Assembly: GCA_963721345.1 (NCBI GenBank)
Contig: CAVRIT010000001.1
Location: 806,001-870,000 of the forward strand
Length of the DNA: 64,000 bases
Direction: 5' to 3'
DNA from: JACDAN01 sp963721345
Lineage (GTDB): Bacteria > Actinomycetota > Thermoleophilia > Gaiellales > Gaiellaceae
The translations under genes were made by a program, and so were the position numbers. The notes beneath the pieces were generated by a model. It saw only the letters and a program-made list of their open reading frames with translations. It was not told where the DNA came from and searched no databases. Below, piece after piece: positions 42,089-51,171 of the stretch (its first letter is position 1; every line of letters begins with the position of its first letter).

Positions 42089-43519
42089 GTGGGTCGCCTA
42101 TTTGCAGGGATTCTTGTGTTGTTCGCTTTCGTCGCCCCTTCCACGGCGCAGGCGTTCACGCGGACGTGACCACACGCTGCAGATGGGCGACGGCGTCACG
42201 CTCGCCGCAACGCTCTACGCGCCCGACGGCTCCCCGCCGGCCGCGGGTTGGCCCGCAGTCCTCGTCCTGCACAGCCTCGGGGAAAGCCGGGCGGACGTCC
42301 AGGAGATCGCGGAGACGTACCTCGCGCCGAACGGCTACGCCGTCCTCACCATCGACTCCCGAGGACACGGCCAGTCGGGCGGACAGGCGTCTCTGGCCGG
42401 GCCCCGCGACGTCGCGGACTACGCGGCGGCGCTCAGCTGGCTCCGCGCGAGGCCCGGAGTGAACGACTCGAAGATCGGCGCAGTCGGCGTCTCGCTCGGG
42501 GGAGGCATCCTCTGGAAGCTCCTCACCGCGTCCGGGCACGCGGCTCGCGGCCGCCGTCCCGATCGCCTCCTGGACGAGCCTGTGGGATGCGCTGCTGCCG
42601 CAGGGGTTCGCCAAGAGCGGGCTCGTCACCTACTTCAGGAGCCTGTTGCCGCCGGAGCGCTGGGACCCCGAGATCACCACGCTCACCGACGACGCGCTCG
42701 CCGGCCGCAACCTGCCGCAGCTGCAGGAGGCTGCGCGTGCCCGCTCGGTGCGGAACGACCTCGAGAAGATCCGCACTCCCGTTTTCATGATCCACGGCCG
42801 CCGCGACTACGCGTTCGACATGGAGCAGGCGCTGAGCGCCTTCGCGCGGCTCCGCGGGCCGAAGCGGCTCTACCTCGGAGGCCTGGGCCATGCACCCGCG
42901 CCGAACCCCGCGGCGGAGCGCGCCTACTACCTGACGCAGGCCCGCCTCTGGCTCGACAGGTATCTGAAGGGTTGCCAGCCGACCCCCTGCGCGGCGCAGA
43001 AGGCATCCGTCGAGCTGGCGCCCGACCCGTGGACGGGCAAGACCACGTTCTACCCCGCTCAGCCGCCGCGGCGCGTGCTCAGGCTGCGATTCCGGGGCCG
43101 CAAGACGATCGACTGGAGCGGCGTCGTCTCCCGCTCGACCGAGGCGACGAGGCGGCTGAACGAGACCTTCGGGACACCGCTCGCCGCGGTGAACGTCAGC
43201 TCGACCACTCGATGGCCGCACCTCGTCGCAGTGCTCTCCGCGGTGACGCCGAGCGGCGAGGAGATCGTCGTCAGCCAGGGCGCTGCGCCGACTCCGACGC
43301 TCTCCGAGCCGTCACCGGCTCGTGACGATCAGAATGCTCAGCCAGGCGACGACGATCCCGCGCGGCTCGAGACTCCGGCTCACCATCGCCGGCGCCTCCA
43401 CCGCCCAGAACCCGGCCAACCTGCTCTACCTCGCCCCTGCCCCCGCCGCCGCGCGCGTCGCCGTCGGGGAGGCCAGCGTCGTCCTGCCGGTGCTGAAGCG
43501 CCCGATCTCGCGGCTGTAG
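42089..43519 (+). pseudogene. Secreted alpha/beta hydrolase (S15/X-Pro dipeptidyl-peptidase-like), three frameshifts
   Basis: A single protein of about 475 aa can be rebuilt only by three +1 shifts. From the GTG at 42089: signal peptide ending in APSTAQAF; a shift near 42160; then QMGDGVTLAATLYAPDG, HSLGESRAD, DSRGHGQSGG and the nucleophile elbow GVSLGGG; a shift near 42535; the C-terminal half with FMIHGRRDYAF and GLGHAPAPN; a shift near 43315; and an all-beta end, MLSQATTIPRGSRLRLTI, as in the PepX_C domain. Each shift could be one extra base. It may be a decayed gene or a cluster of indel errors. Confidence 0.7.
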
Positions 43520-43529
43520 GATCACCTGC

Positions 43530-45163
43530 GTGTCTGGCCCCCGCGGACTCGTCGCGGTGGCCGCTGCGATGGGCGGCCTGATCGCTGCGAGCCCCGCCAC
43601 TGCGATCGACCAGTCCCTGCGCCCGACCTCCCTCCCGCCAGTCGATGGCTCGGCCCGAGCCCAGGCGTTCGCGCTCGCCACAGCCCGCCAGACCCTGGTC
43701 GTCGCGGTCACGCGAGACACCCGTGCGCTAACGATTCTTCGTACCCATCGCGCGGAGAGGCTCGCCGAGGGCTTCTGGCTGGTGGACGGAGACCACTCGG
43801 CCGGCGCACTCCGCCGGCTCGACGCGATCGGCGCACTCCGCTACGCGCACCCGAACGCCCGGGCCCGCCCGAGCAGCACGGCGGCGCTAGGAGGCGATCC
43901 GGAGGATCCCGACCCGTGGTGGCTGGCCCAGATCGGCGCCGATCGCGTGAGGGCGCCCGGCGCAGGCTTTCCGCTCACGATCGTCGACGACGGGCTCGAC
44001 ACGGCGCACCCGGAGTTCGTCGCGCGGCCCGTCCGCTTCCTCAATGACAGCGAGCTCGTCTACCTCGAGGACTTCCACGGGACGATGATGGCCTCGATCG
44101 CAGCCGCGCCCCCGAACGGGGTTGGGGTCGTCGGGCTCTACCCGCAGGCCAGCCTGCGCGTGGCCGATACGGGATACGGAGACTGCGCCGACGTCGTCTC
44201 GGCCGTCGATCGGGCGGTCGCCGCCGGCCCGAGCGTGATGAACATGAGCTGGGGCTTCTCGCCGCCCGCGTGCTTCGCGCTGCAGGACGTGCTCGTCCGC
44301 GCGTACGCCGCGGGGATCCTCCCGGTGGCCGCGGCGGGGAACATGCGTCTCCACCTGAACCCGCCGAGCGTCCCCGCGATCTGGCCACACGTCCTGACGG
44401 TCGGCTCGACCGGCCACCGCGAGCGCGTGAGCTACTTCTCCAACACCGGACAGGGGATCGACCTGGCGGCGCCCGGGGAGTCGATCGTCGCCGCGACGCC
44501 GACGTTCGTCGACCCGAGCGGCTACTCCGAGCTCGAGGGGACGAGCTTCTCGGCCGCGATCGTGAGCGCCGCGGCCGCCTGGGTCGCGACGCGCCGCCAG
44601 ATGCACGTGACGCAGCTCTCGGAGCTCGTGCGGACCACCGCCCGCGACACCGGGCTCTCGGGCTGGGACGAGTACACCGGATACGGAATCCTCGACCTCC
44701 CGGCGGCGCTGACAAGGCGGTGCCCGCCGCCGATCCGCTCGAGCCGAACGACGACGTCAACCAGGTCAGCGCCGGGAGGCTGTTCAAGGAAGCGGCCGCG
44801 CCGCTGACCTCACCGGGCCGCGAGTCGGCTGCGCTCAGCGCGCGCCTGGACCGCCGTGAGGACCCCGTCGACACCTACCGCGTGTACGTGCCGGCCGGAC
44901 GCACCGTCACTCTCCGCGTCGTGCCCGACGCCAACGTCAACCTCGAGGTCTTCCGCCCGAACGCGCGGAGCTGTTACTACAAGAACCGGCGACTCGCGCT
45001 GCGGGGGACGCTGATCGGCGGCCGCTACGGGCTCGGACAGGCGGTCGAGCGTTTCGTCGTCCCGGCCAAGACACGGAGCCGCTACGTCTACGCGTGCGTG
45101 TTCAAGCCGCGGGACGAGATCCTCACCGGGTCGTACGCCCTCACCGTCGCAACCAATCGGTGA
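43530..45163 (+). CDS. Secreted subtilisin-like serine protease (S8), one frameshift
   Basis: From the GTG at 43530: signal peptide (about 1-25), then S8 catalytic motifs, Asp in TIVDDGLD, His in EDFHGTMMAS, and Ser in LEGTSFSAA. All are encoded before the break near 44711-44716. There the frame drops and would end at 44807 in an Arg/Ser-rich tail. One base less than expected (ACAAGG for ACAAAGG) accounts for it; the other frame continues with PLEPNDDVNQ, a typical pre-peptidase C-terminal (PPC-like) beta domain, to 45163. The full length would be about 544 aa. Confidence 0.8.
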
Positions 45164-45191
45164 GATCGCCGTCTCATAGCCTGGGGTCACC

Positions 45192-46247
45192 TTGACGAGA
45201 TCGCTTCGCCTTGCCTTCGTTGCCGCTGCGAGCCTGTGCGCGCTCGTCTTCTCGAGCGCCGCGCTTGCCGCGTACAACCCTTCGCTCGTCGTCGCGAAGA
45301 CGAACCACGCGCTCGGCTCCTCGGGCACGGTCGTGATCGGGATCGGCCAGGACGAGAACGACGACGCCACGGCGACGGCCACGATCTACGCGCCGCGGGG
45401 TTACGCGGTGACGCTCAACCAGGCGCAGGGCACGCAGCTCGGCACGGTCTCCGGCGTGGTGAAGGTGGGCGCGCTCGGCGGCCAGCCACAGGATGTTCGC
45501 GGCGTCGTGAGGGTGGACAACCCCGCGAGCTACGTCACGAACTCCTGCGCCCCCGGCGTGCACGAGGCCGTGTGGACGCTCGAGTTCTCCCTGCTCGGCA
45601 GCACCTACCGCGGCCAGGTGTACGTCGACCGGATCGCGACCGGCGCACCCGAGGCCGCGTTCGCGAGCGCGCGCATGATCGCGTGCCTCGCCTCGCCCTA
45701 TGTCCCGCCGCCGCAGGGCGCGCCGTCCGGCGCAACGCTGATCGTCGCCGCGTTCTCGGTCGGCGGCGTCTTCAGGAGCCCGACCACCCGCGGAAGCCAT
45801 GCGTGGAACGCCGTCTTCGTCCCGTACACGCCGGGCACGGCGAACCCGAACCCCGGGAACGCCGCCCAGAGCACGGCGTTCGTTCGCCTCCCCGTGCAGT
45901 TCGGGCTGACCGTCAAACGCCAGAAGCGGGGCAAGCGCACGTTCGCGGTCGCCACGGCGTGCGTGAAGGAAGCCGGCCAGGGGGTCCGCGGCCTTCGGAT
46001 CCTGTTCTACCGCGGTCGAAGCGCAGCGCGGGCGACGCGCGTGGTGAACGGCCGCACCAATGCTCGTGGCTGCGCCACGGTGCGGATCCGCGTGAACCTG
46101 CGTTCGGTTGTCGTCTACGCCTTCGTCGACGAGATCCCGACGCGCCAGGCAGGCGCCTGCCAGCCGACGCTGGCGTCGAGATGCTCGGAAGCCTCGATCG
46201 CACCCGCGTTCGACCTTCGTAGCGCCGTCAGGCGCGTCCGGCGCTAG
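45192..46247 (+). CDS. Secreted protein of unknown family (paralogue A)
   Basis: 351 aa from a TTG at 45192. Signal peptide (about 1-27, ending in AALAAYNP). The mature part appears all-beta and shares a set of landmarks with the next gene: AAYNP at the mature start, YAPRGYAV, a NSCAPGV cysteine segment, VYVDR, and WNAVFVPYTPGT near residue 210. The C-terminal half has an immunoglobulin-like pattern (VATACVKEAGQGVRGLRILFY, GCATVRIRV). No known family is recognised. An extracytoplasmic structural or binding role is a guess. Confidence 0.75.
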   Translation: MTRSLRLAFVAAASLCALVFSSAALAAYNPSLVVAKTNHALGSSGTVVIGIGQDENDDATATATIYAPRGYAVTLNQAQGTQLGTVSGVVKVGALGGQPQDVRGVVRVDNPASYVTNSCAPGVHEAVWTLEFSLLGSTYRGQVYVDRIATGAPEAAFASARMIACLASPYVPPPQGAPSGATLIVAAFSVGGVFRSPTTRGSHAWNAVFVPYTPGTANPNPGNAAQSTAFVRLPVQFGLTVKRQKRGKRTFAVATACVKEAGQGVRGLRILFYRGRSAARATRVVNGRTNARGCATVRIRVNLRSVVVYAFVDEIPTRQAGACQPTLASRCSEASIAPAFDLRSAVRRVRR

Positions 46248-46264
46248 ACCGGTAGAACTGGGGC

Positions 46265-47278
46265 ATGGCCCCGCGGTTCACCGCAGCCCTCGCCGCCTCC
46301 GCTCTCGCCCTCGTCCTCTCCGGTCAAGCGTTCGCCGCGTACAACCCTGCTCTCCTCGTGGGCGAGACGAGCCCGGCGCTCGGCCGCGGCGACGGCGTCC
46401 GCGTCTTCCTCCAGCTGCGCGAGAACGACGACCCGACCGGAGCCGTGACGCTCTATGTGCCGCGCGGCTACGGGGTGAAGCTCGATCACCCGCGCGGGAC
46501 GGAGCTCGGCTCTGCGATCGCGTTCGTCCGAACGGGGTTGCCAGGCGCGGCGCGCCAGGCGGTGCAGGGGTCGATCCGCGCGGCCGACCCGGCGGCGTAC
46601 GCGTCGAACTCCTGCGCGCCGGGCGTCAACGACGCGGTGTGGCTCTACGAGTTCCCGCTCGGCGGGACGACCTACCGCCTGCCGATCTACGTCGACCGAC
46701 CGGAGCTCGCACACGCATCGGCGCGAATCCGCATCTGCCCGGACTCGCCCTCGGCGCCGCCGCCGACTCTCGCGATCGGCTATGTGGACATGACGATCGA
46801 GCGCGTTTTCACGAACCCGCGCGCGCGCGGAACGTACGCCTGGAACGCCGTGTTCGTGCCGTACACGCCCGGGACGCAGACGCTGAATCACGCGCTCGCC
46901 GTGCAGAGCACGGCCTACATCGGCCTCCCCGCAACCTTTGTCGCGACTGCGAAGCAGGAACGTCGCGGCCGGACGACGTTCGCGCTGGTGACCGCCTGCC
47001 TCCGCGAGGCCGGCGAGCCGGTGCGCGGCGTCCGCGTCACGCTCTGGTACGGCGGCCCGACGGTCTTCCGCTCGAAACGCGTCGCCATCCCCCGCACGGA
47101 CTCGCGCGGCTGTGCCGTCGCGCGGATCCGCGTCAAGACGTCGATGGTGCTGTTCGCGAGCGCGCGGGTTCCGGTCCGGACGCGCGCGGCTTGCACCCCT
47201 ACGCTCGCGCCTCGGTGCTCCGCGGCGACCGCCTACCCGCCCTCCGGCCTCTTCCAGCTCGTCCGGATCAGGCGCTGA
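46265..47278 (+). CDS. Secreted protein of unknown family (paralogue B)
   Basis: 337 aa from the ATG at 46265, 17 bp after paralogue A. Signal peptide (about 1-24). It shares YNPALLV, YVPRGYGV, SNSCAPGV, YAWNAVFVPYTPGT and the Ig-like end (VTACLREAGEPVRGVRVTLWY, GCAVARIRV) with paralogue A, so the two arose by tandem duplication and have since diverged strongly. Conserved cysteines may form disulfides outside the cell. Function unknown. Confidence 0.75.
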   Translation: MAPRFTAALAASALALVLSGQAFAAYNPALLVGETSPALGRGDGVRVFLQLRENDDPTGAVTLYVPRGYGVKLDHPRGTELGSAIAFVRTGLPGAARQAVQGSIRAADPAAYASNSCAPGVNDAVWLYEFPLGGTTYRLPIYVDRPELAHASARIRICPDSPSAPPPTLAIGYVDMTIERVFTNPRARGTYAWNAVFVPYTPGTQTLNHALAVQSTAYIGLPATFVATAKQERRGRTTFALVTACLREAGEPVRGVRVTLWYGGPTVFRSKRVAIPRTDSRGCAVARIRVKTSMVLFASARVPVRTRAACTPTLAPRCSAATAYPPSGLFQLVRIRR

Positions 47279-48201
47279 TGGCGGCGCGCATCCGCATCGG
47301 CACCTGCTCCTGGGCGGACGAGGCGCTCTCGAAGCACTTCTATCCCCCGGGCCTCCCCGCCCGCGAGCGCCTCACCTACTACGCGGAGCACTACGACACC
47401 GTGGAGCTCGACTCGAGCTACTACCGGCTGCCGGAGGAGTCGATGGCCGAGCGGTGGGCCGAGCTGACGCCCGACGACTTCGTCATGCACGTGAAGGCGT
47501 TCGGCGTGATGACGCGACACCCGGTGAAGAAGGAGCAGCTGCCGCCGGATCTGCGCGACGCGGCCCCCGTTGACGACCGCGGCCGGATCGATCGCCCACC
47601 ACGGGAGTTCCGCGGCGAGATCTTCAGGCGCTTCCGCGACGCGCTCGAGCCGCTCCGCTCGTCGAGCAAGCTCGGCGTGACGCTTTTCCAGTTCCCGCCC
47701 TACGTCGTCTACAAGCCCGCGTCGCTCGACTACCTGGCCTGGGCCCGGGAGCAGATGGGCGACGACGAGCTGGTCGTCGAGTTCCGGCACGTCAGCTGGT
47801 TCGAGCCGGAGGTGCGGGACGACGTGCTGTCCTTTCTCGAGGAGCACGAGCTGGGGCTCGTCGTCGTGGACGCGCCGAAGGTGGAGGCGAAGAACGTCCC
47901 GCCGACGCTGCTCGCGCTGACCTCCCCCACGCTGTACGTCCGCTTCCACGGCCGGAACGCCGGAACGTGGAACGTACGCGGCAAGAGCGCGGCCGAGCGC
48001 TTCGACTACCTGTACTCGGACGACGAGCTCGGCGAGTGGGTCGAGCCGCTGAAGGAGCTCTCGGCCGAGGCAGAGAACGCCTACGTGCTCTTCAACAACA
48101 ACAACCGAAGCCCGAGCGGCGACGGTTGGGTGGCGCAGGCCGCCACGAACGCCGATTCCTTGCGCCGGTTGCTCAGCGAGGCGGAGGTTCCGGTCTCGTA
48201 G
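47278..48201 (+). CDS. DUF72 family protein
   Basis: 307 aa from the ATG at 47278, sharing one base with the preceding TGA. A TIM-barrel DUF72 protein: IGTCSWADE near residue 6, FYPPGLPARERLTYYAEHYDTVELDSSYY-type opening, LFQFPPY near 139, VEFRHVSWF near 160, and YVRFHGRN near 221. DUF72 proteins are widespread; no reaction is established, though endonuclease-IV-like relationships have been proposed. The N-terminus and the barrel landmarks are complete. Confidence 0.9.
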   Translation: MAARIRIGTCSWADEALSKHFYPPGLPARERLTYYAEHYDTVELDSSYYRLPEESMAERWAELTPDDFVMHVKAFGVMTRHPVKKEQLPPDLRDAAPVDDRGRIDRPPREFRGEIFRRFRDALEPLRSSSKLGVTLFQFPPYVVYKPASLDYLAWAREQMGDDELVVEFRHVSWFEPEVRDDVLSFLEEHELGLVVVDAPKVEAKNVPPTLLALTSPTLYVRFHGRNAGTWNVRGKSAAERFDYLYSDDELGEWVEPLKELSAEAENAYVLFNNNNRSPSGDGWVAQAATNADSLRRLLSEAEVPVS

Positions 48202-48203
48202 CG

Positions 48204-48809
48204 GTGGACGAACGTGTCGCGTTCGCCCTGCGGACGCAGCTGCTCGAGTGGCGCGCGGCGCTCGCGCTGGGGGCTGAGCGAGTCGGCTGGAAGGTCGGCC
48301 GCGGGATCATCCCCGAGCCTCTGATCGGGCACCTGACCTCCGCGACGCGGCTCCGGCGCGGCGGCGTTTACCGCGTCGGCGAGGCACGCGACCTCCGCGC
48401 CGACGCCGAGCTCGCGATCGAGATCGGCATGGCGGGCGAGCCGATCCGCTACGGCGCCGCGATGGAGCTCGTGGACTTCGACGCGTCTCCGGAGGACTTC
48501 GAGCGCGTTGTCGCAGCGAACCTCTTCCATCGCGCGTACGCCTTCGCCCCGCTCCGGCGCGAACCGCCGCCGGAGCTGGTTCGTGCCGAGGTGCGCGTCA
48601 ACGGCGCCGTTGCGGGGACTGCCGAGCGGCCCGTGGATCCGGCGGAGACCGCGCGGATCGTCGAGGAGTTGCTCGGAGCGGCGGGAGAGCGCCTCGAGCC
48701 GCGGGACCGGATCATCTGCGGCTCGATCGTGCAGATCCCGGTGACGGCCGGCGCCGAGGTCGTCGTCGACCTCGGAGAGCTCGGTCAGGTCGCCGTCAAG
48801 CTGCGCTGA
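48204..48809 (+). CDS. Short hydratase/decarboxylase-like protein (FAH/MhpD fold)
   Basis: 201 aa from the GTG at 48204, 2 bp after the DUF72 gene. It shows the 2-keto-4-pentenoate hydratase pattern: GWKVGRG near residue 32, ELAIEIG near 71 (metal-ligand acidic strand), and CGSIVQIPVTAGAEVVVDLGELGQV at the end, where MhpD-type enzymes have G-S/T-G motifs. It is shorter than the usual 260 aa. The substrate is unknown. Convergent with the alpha/beta hydrolase, overlapping by 14 bp. Confidence 0.72.
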   Translation: MDERVAFALRTQLLEWRAALALGAERVGWKVGRGIIPEPLIGHLTSATRLRRGGVYRVGEARDLRADAELAIEIGMAGEPIRYGAAMELVDFDASPEDFERVVAANLFHRAYAFAPLRREPPPELVRAEVRVNGAVAGTAERPVDPAETARIVEELLGAAGERLEPRDRIICGSIVQIPVTAGAEVVVDLGELGQVAVKLR

Positions 48810-49437
48810 GGAACTCGCGCAGCAGCTCGTTGAAGCGCTCGGTGCGGTCGCGGTTCGGGAAGTGGCCGGTGTCGGCGAAGACCTCCAGCCGGCCGTCAGG
48901 CGCTGCGGCCACGATCTCGCGCGCCTCGTCGAGCGGCAGGTACGGGTCGTCGTCGCCGACGGCGATCCAGAGCGGTCGCTGAAAGCCGCGGACGACGTCG
49001 ATCGAGTCGGGTCGGTCCCGCACGGCCTCCAGCGCCCGGACGAGCTCGTCCACCGTGCGCTCGGGCGCCGGCGGAGCCGGGGCAGTAGGCGCCCAGGCCT
49101 CGATCCCGGACTCGTGAAGCGTGCGAATCGCCTCCTCGCGCGCAGCCTTTCGCTCCGGCGGGTCGGCGCCCGCCCGGGAGCCGGCGAGCAGCATCCCGCG
49201 GATGCGCTCGGGGGCGAGGCGCGCGAGCTGGAACGCGACGAAGCCGCCCATCGACGCGCCGACCACGGCGAACTCGCCGTCGACCCGTTCGAGGATCCGC
49301 TCGGCCCAGGCTTCGAGCGAGTTGCCGCCGAGCGAGTAGAGGTTCGGCGCGAAAACGTCGTGCTCTCGGAGCGCAGGCTGCTGCGGCTCCCACATCCGCT
49401 CGTCCAGCGGAAACGCGTGGAGAAGGACGACGTTCAC
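48796..49437 (-). CDS. Alpha/beta-fold hydrolase
   Basis: 213 aa. Oxyanion HAFPLDERMW near residue 7, nucleophile elbow VGASMGGFVAF (Ser62), acid in AVGDDDPYLP near 160, and catalytic histidine in ADTGHFPNRD near 192. The small lid (about 95-130) is Pro/Ala-rich. It could be an esterase, lactonase or peptidase. The last gene of an alkA-hypothetical-hydrolase operon joined by 4-bp overlaps. Confidence 0.87.
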   Translation of the reverse strand: MNVVLLHAFPLDERMWEPQQPALREHDVFAPNLYSLGGNSLEAWAERILERVDGEFAVVGASMGGFVAFQLARLAPERIRGMLLAGSRAGADPPERKAAREEAIRTLHESGIEAWAPTAPAPPAPERTVDELVRALEAVRDRPDSIDVVRGFQRPLWIAVGDDDPYLPLDEAREIVAAAPDGRLEVFADTGHFPNRDRTERFNELLREFLSAA

Positions 49438-50177
49438 TCGTGCTCCACGACGACCGCACCGGGCAGCTCGCGCGCGTTCTCGAAGCCGATCGCGGCGCCC
49501 TCGAGCCCGAGCACCTCGGCGACCTCGGCGAGATGCTGGTCAGGCGGCGGCAGCTCGTCCGGCGAGGCCGCCGTCCGCGCGACGGCGCGGATGCTCGCCG
49601 GCTCAGCCCCGGTCAGCCGCGCGACGACCGTCGGATTCGCGCGCAGCGCGATCGCGTCGCCGGGCGGGAGCGGCCCGCGAAACTCCGGAACCGACAGGTA
49701 CTCGTCGAGCGTGCGGCCCCGCTCGAACGCGATGTAGTGGACGGTCTTCGCCTCCTCGACGCCGATCGTGAACACGACCAGCCCGGACGCATTGGAGAGC
49801 TCGCGACCAAGCCGAGCGAGCTGCCGCGGGTCTCGGTCGGAAACCTCGTCGTAGACCGCGATCCACCCGCGCCTCGGCTCCGAGACGACTGTCCCCTGTG
49901 ACCGGAAGACTCGCGGGACGAGCCGCTCCACGGCCTGGACCACTGCGCTCTGGTCGTCCGTCTGCACGTGGACGGAGCCGCGCGACCCGTCTTGCTCGTT
50001 CTGCGGGCCGCCCTCTGCCCGCGCAGCGGCGACGGCGCGCAACAACACGAGCGCCACGCCCTCGCGCGGCTCGCCGAGCTCGAGCACGACCCCGCCGCCC
50101 GGGACGATCCGCGCCGAGCCGATGACGCTCCCGTCCTCCTCGGCGGTGAACGTCTCGCCGTCATGCGTGACGTTCAT
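49434..50177 (-). CDS. Hypothetical protein
   Basis: 247 aa. Soluble, acidic, no signal peptide. The N-terminal part is beta-rich (VTHDGETFTAEEDGSVIGSARIV), the middle alternates strand and helix with RRGWIAVYDEVSDRD and VFTIGVEEAKTVHYIAFERG, and the C-terminus looks helical. No family is recognised with confidence. It is coupled by 4-bp overlaps to the AlkA-like glycosylase upstream and the hydrolase downstream. Confidence 0.65.
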   Translation of the reverse strand: MNVTHDGETFTAEEDGSVIGSARIVPGGGVVLELGEPREGVALVLLRAVAAARAEGGPQNEQDGSRGSVHVQTDDQSAVVQAVERLVPRVFRSQGTVVSEPRRGWIAVYDEVSDRDPRQLARLGRELSNASGLVVFTIGVEEAKTVHYIAFERGRTLDEYLSVPEFRGPLPPGDAIALRANPTVVARLTGAEPASIRAVARTAASPDELPPPDQHLAEVAEVLGLEGAAIGFENARELPGAVVVEHE

Positions 50178-50992
50178 CCAGGGAGCCGCGCTCCGAGCAG
50201 CAGGTAATGCGCGCTCAGGTTCTGGAATGGGTCGAATCGTTCGCCGATCTCACGCACCTCCGGAATGGTCATGAAGCGGCCGTCACCATAGAGCGACGAG
50301 ACGACCTTGCGCAGCGCGAGGTCGCCGGCGGGCCAGGCGCGGGGGCGTGCGAGGTGGCGGGCGAGGAACCAGTCCGCCGTCCACTCGCCGATCCCGGACA
50401 GCTCGACAAGGGTCTCTTTGACCTCCTCGTCCGGGGCGCGCGCCAGAGCCGTCCAGTCCAGCTCCGCCAGGGCAAGGCCGAGGATGGAATCGGCCTTCCG
50501 ACGCGAGAAGCCGACCGCCGTCAGCTCCTCAGGCTGCGCCTGCGCCACCCGGTTGGTGGTCGGAAACGCCCAGGCATGCTCGGCGCGGACGCCGAAGCGC
50601 TCGACGAACCGGTTTCGGACGGCGAGCGCGCTCTGCAGCGAGACCTGCTGCGCCGAGATCGCGCCGACGAGCATCTCGAACGGGTCGGGCGCGAGCGGCG
50701 GCCGGAATCCTCGTAGGCGAGTCGCAAGATCGGCGATCACGGGATCGCTGGAGCGGAACGCGTCGAGGTCGAACTCGGCGCCCAGAAGCTTCAGGACAGC
50801 CGGCTGCGTCTCCTCGTCGAGCGGCTCGACGTCGACCCCGCCACGGGCCGCCTCGATCCTGACCTCTCGCCCGCCGACGACGCGGTGTAGCCCGCCCTCG
50901 TGCCAGAGCGTGGCGTTGTCCGGCCCGAACGCGCGGAACCGCTCGGTGGTGTGCTCGAAGGAAAACGGCTGGGGGACGGCCAGGAAGGCCAT
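50174..50992 (-). CDS. HhH-GPD DNA glycosylase (AlkA-like)
   Basis: 272 aa. Helix-hairpin-helix VELSGIGEWTADWFLARHL near residues 200-218 and the catalytic aspartate in AWPAGDLALRK near 227, with MLVGAISAQQVSLQSA near 112 typical of the AlkA/OGG branch. No iron-sulfur cysteines. It removes alkylated or deaminated bases from DNA. Together with tag (12.6 kb) and the UDG-type gene (30.7 kb), it makes three base-excision glycosylases in the window. Confidence 0.9.
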   Translation of the reverse strand: MAFLAVPQPFSFEHTTERFRAFGPDNATLWHEGGLHRVVGGREVRIEAARGGVDVEPLDEETQPAVLKLLGAEFDLDAFRSSDPVIADLATRLRGFRPPLAPDPFEMLVGAISAQQVSLQSALAVRNRFVERFGVRAEHAWAFPTTNRVAQAQPEELTAVGFSRRKADSILGLALAELDWTALARAPDEEVKETLVELSGIGEWTADWFLARHLARPRAWPAGDLALRKVVSSLYGDGRFMTIPEVREIGERFDPFQNLSAHYLLLGARLPG

Positions 50993-51004
50993 CCCCCAAC
51001 GCTA

Positions 51005-51166
51005 GTGCCCCGTCCAGGAATGCCGGCGATGCTCTGGGTCGCGAGCACCAAGCGAGAGCTCGCACTCCGACGAGCCAAGGCTGGACAGCCTTGGTGAGGA
51101 GGAGGGTGGGCTCTCGCGCCGCGTGATCGCGGGCCAGAGCGCGGCACGTATTCCTGGACGGGGCAC
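51005..51166. mobile_element. 162-bp imperfect inverted-repeat element (MITE-like)
   Basis: Outer ends GTGCCCCGTCCAGGAAT (51005) and its exact complement (ending at 51166) are 17-bp perfect inverted repeats. The similarity continues inward over about 80 bp per arm (GCTCTGG, GCGAGAGC) to a perfect central hairpin, CCAAGGCTG-GA-CAGCCTTGG. It has no room for a protein and fills the gap between the AlkA-like gene and a secreted-protein gene. It could be a miniature transposable element or a structured RNA. No second copy is visible in the window. Confidence 0.6.
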
Positions 51167-51171
51167 GGGGT

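Noticed and set aside
42161..42170. A second selenocysteine TGA, after the signal peptide of the hydrolase gene
   Set aside because: The coding frame changes at the same place and no hairpin follows in the proper window, so an indel explains the stop.
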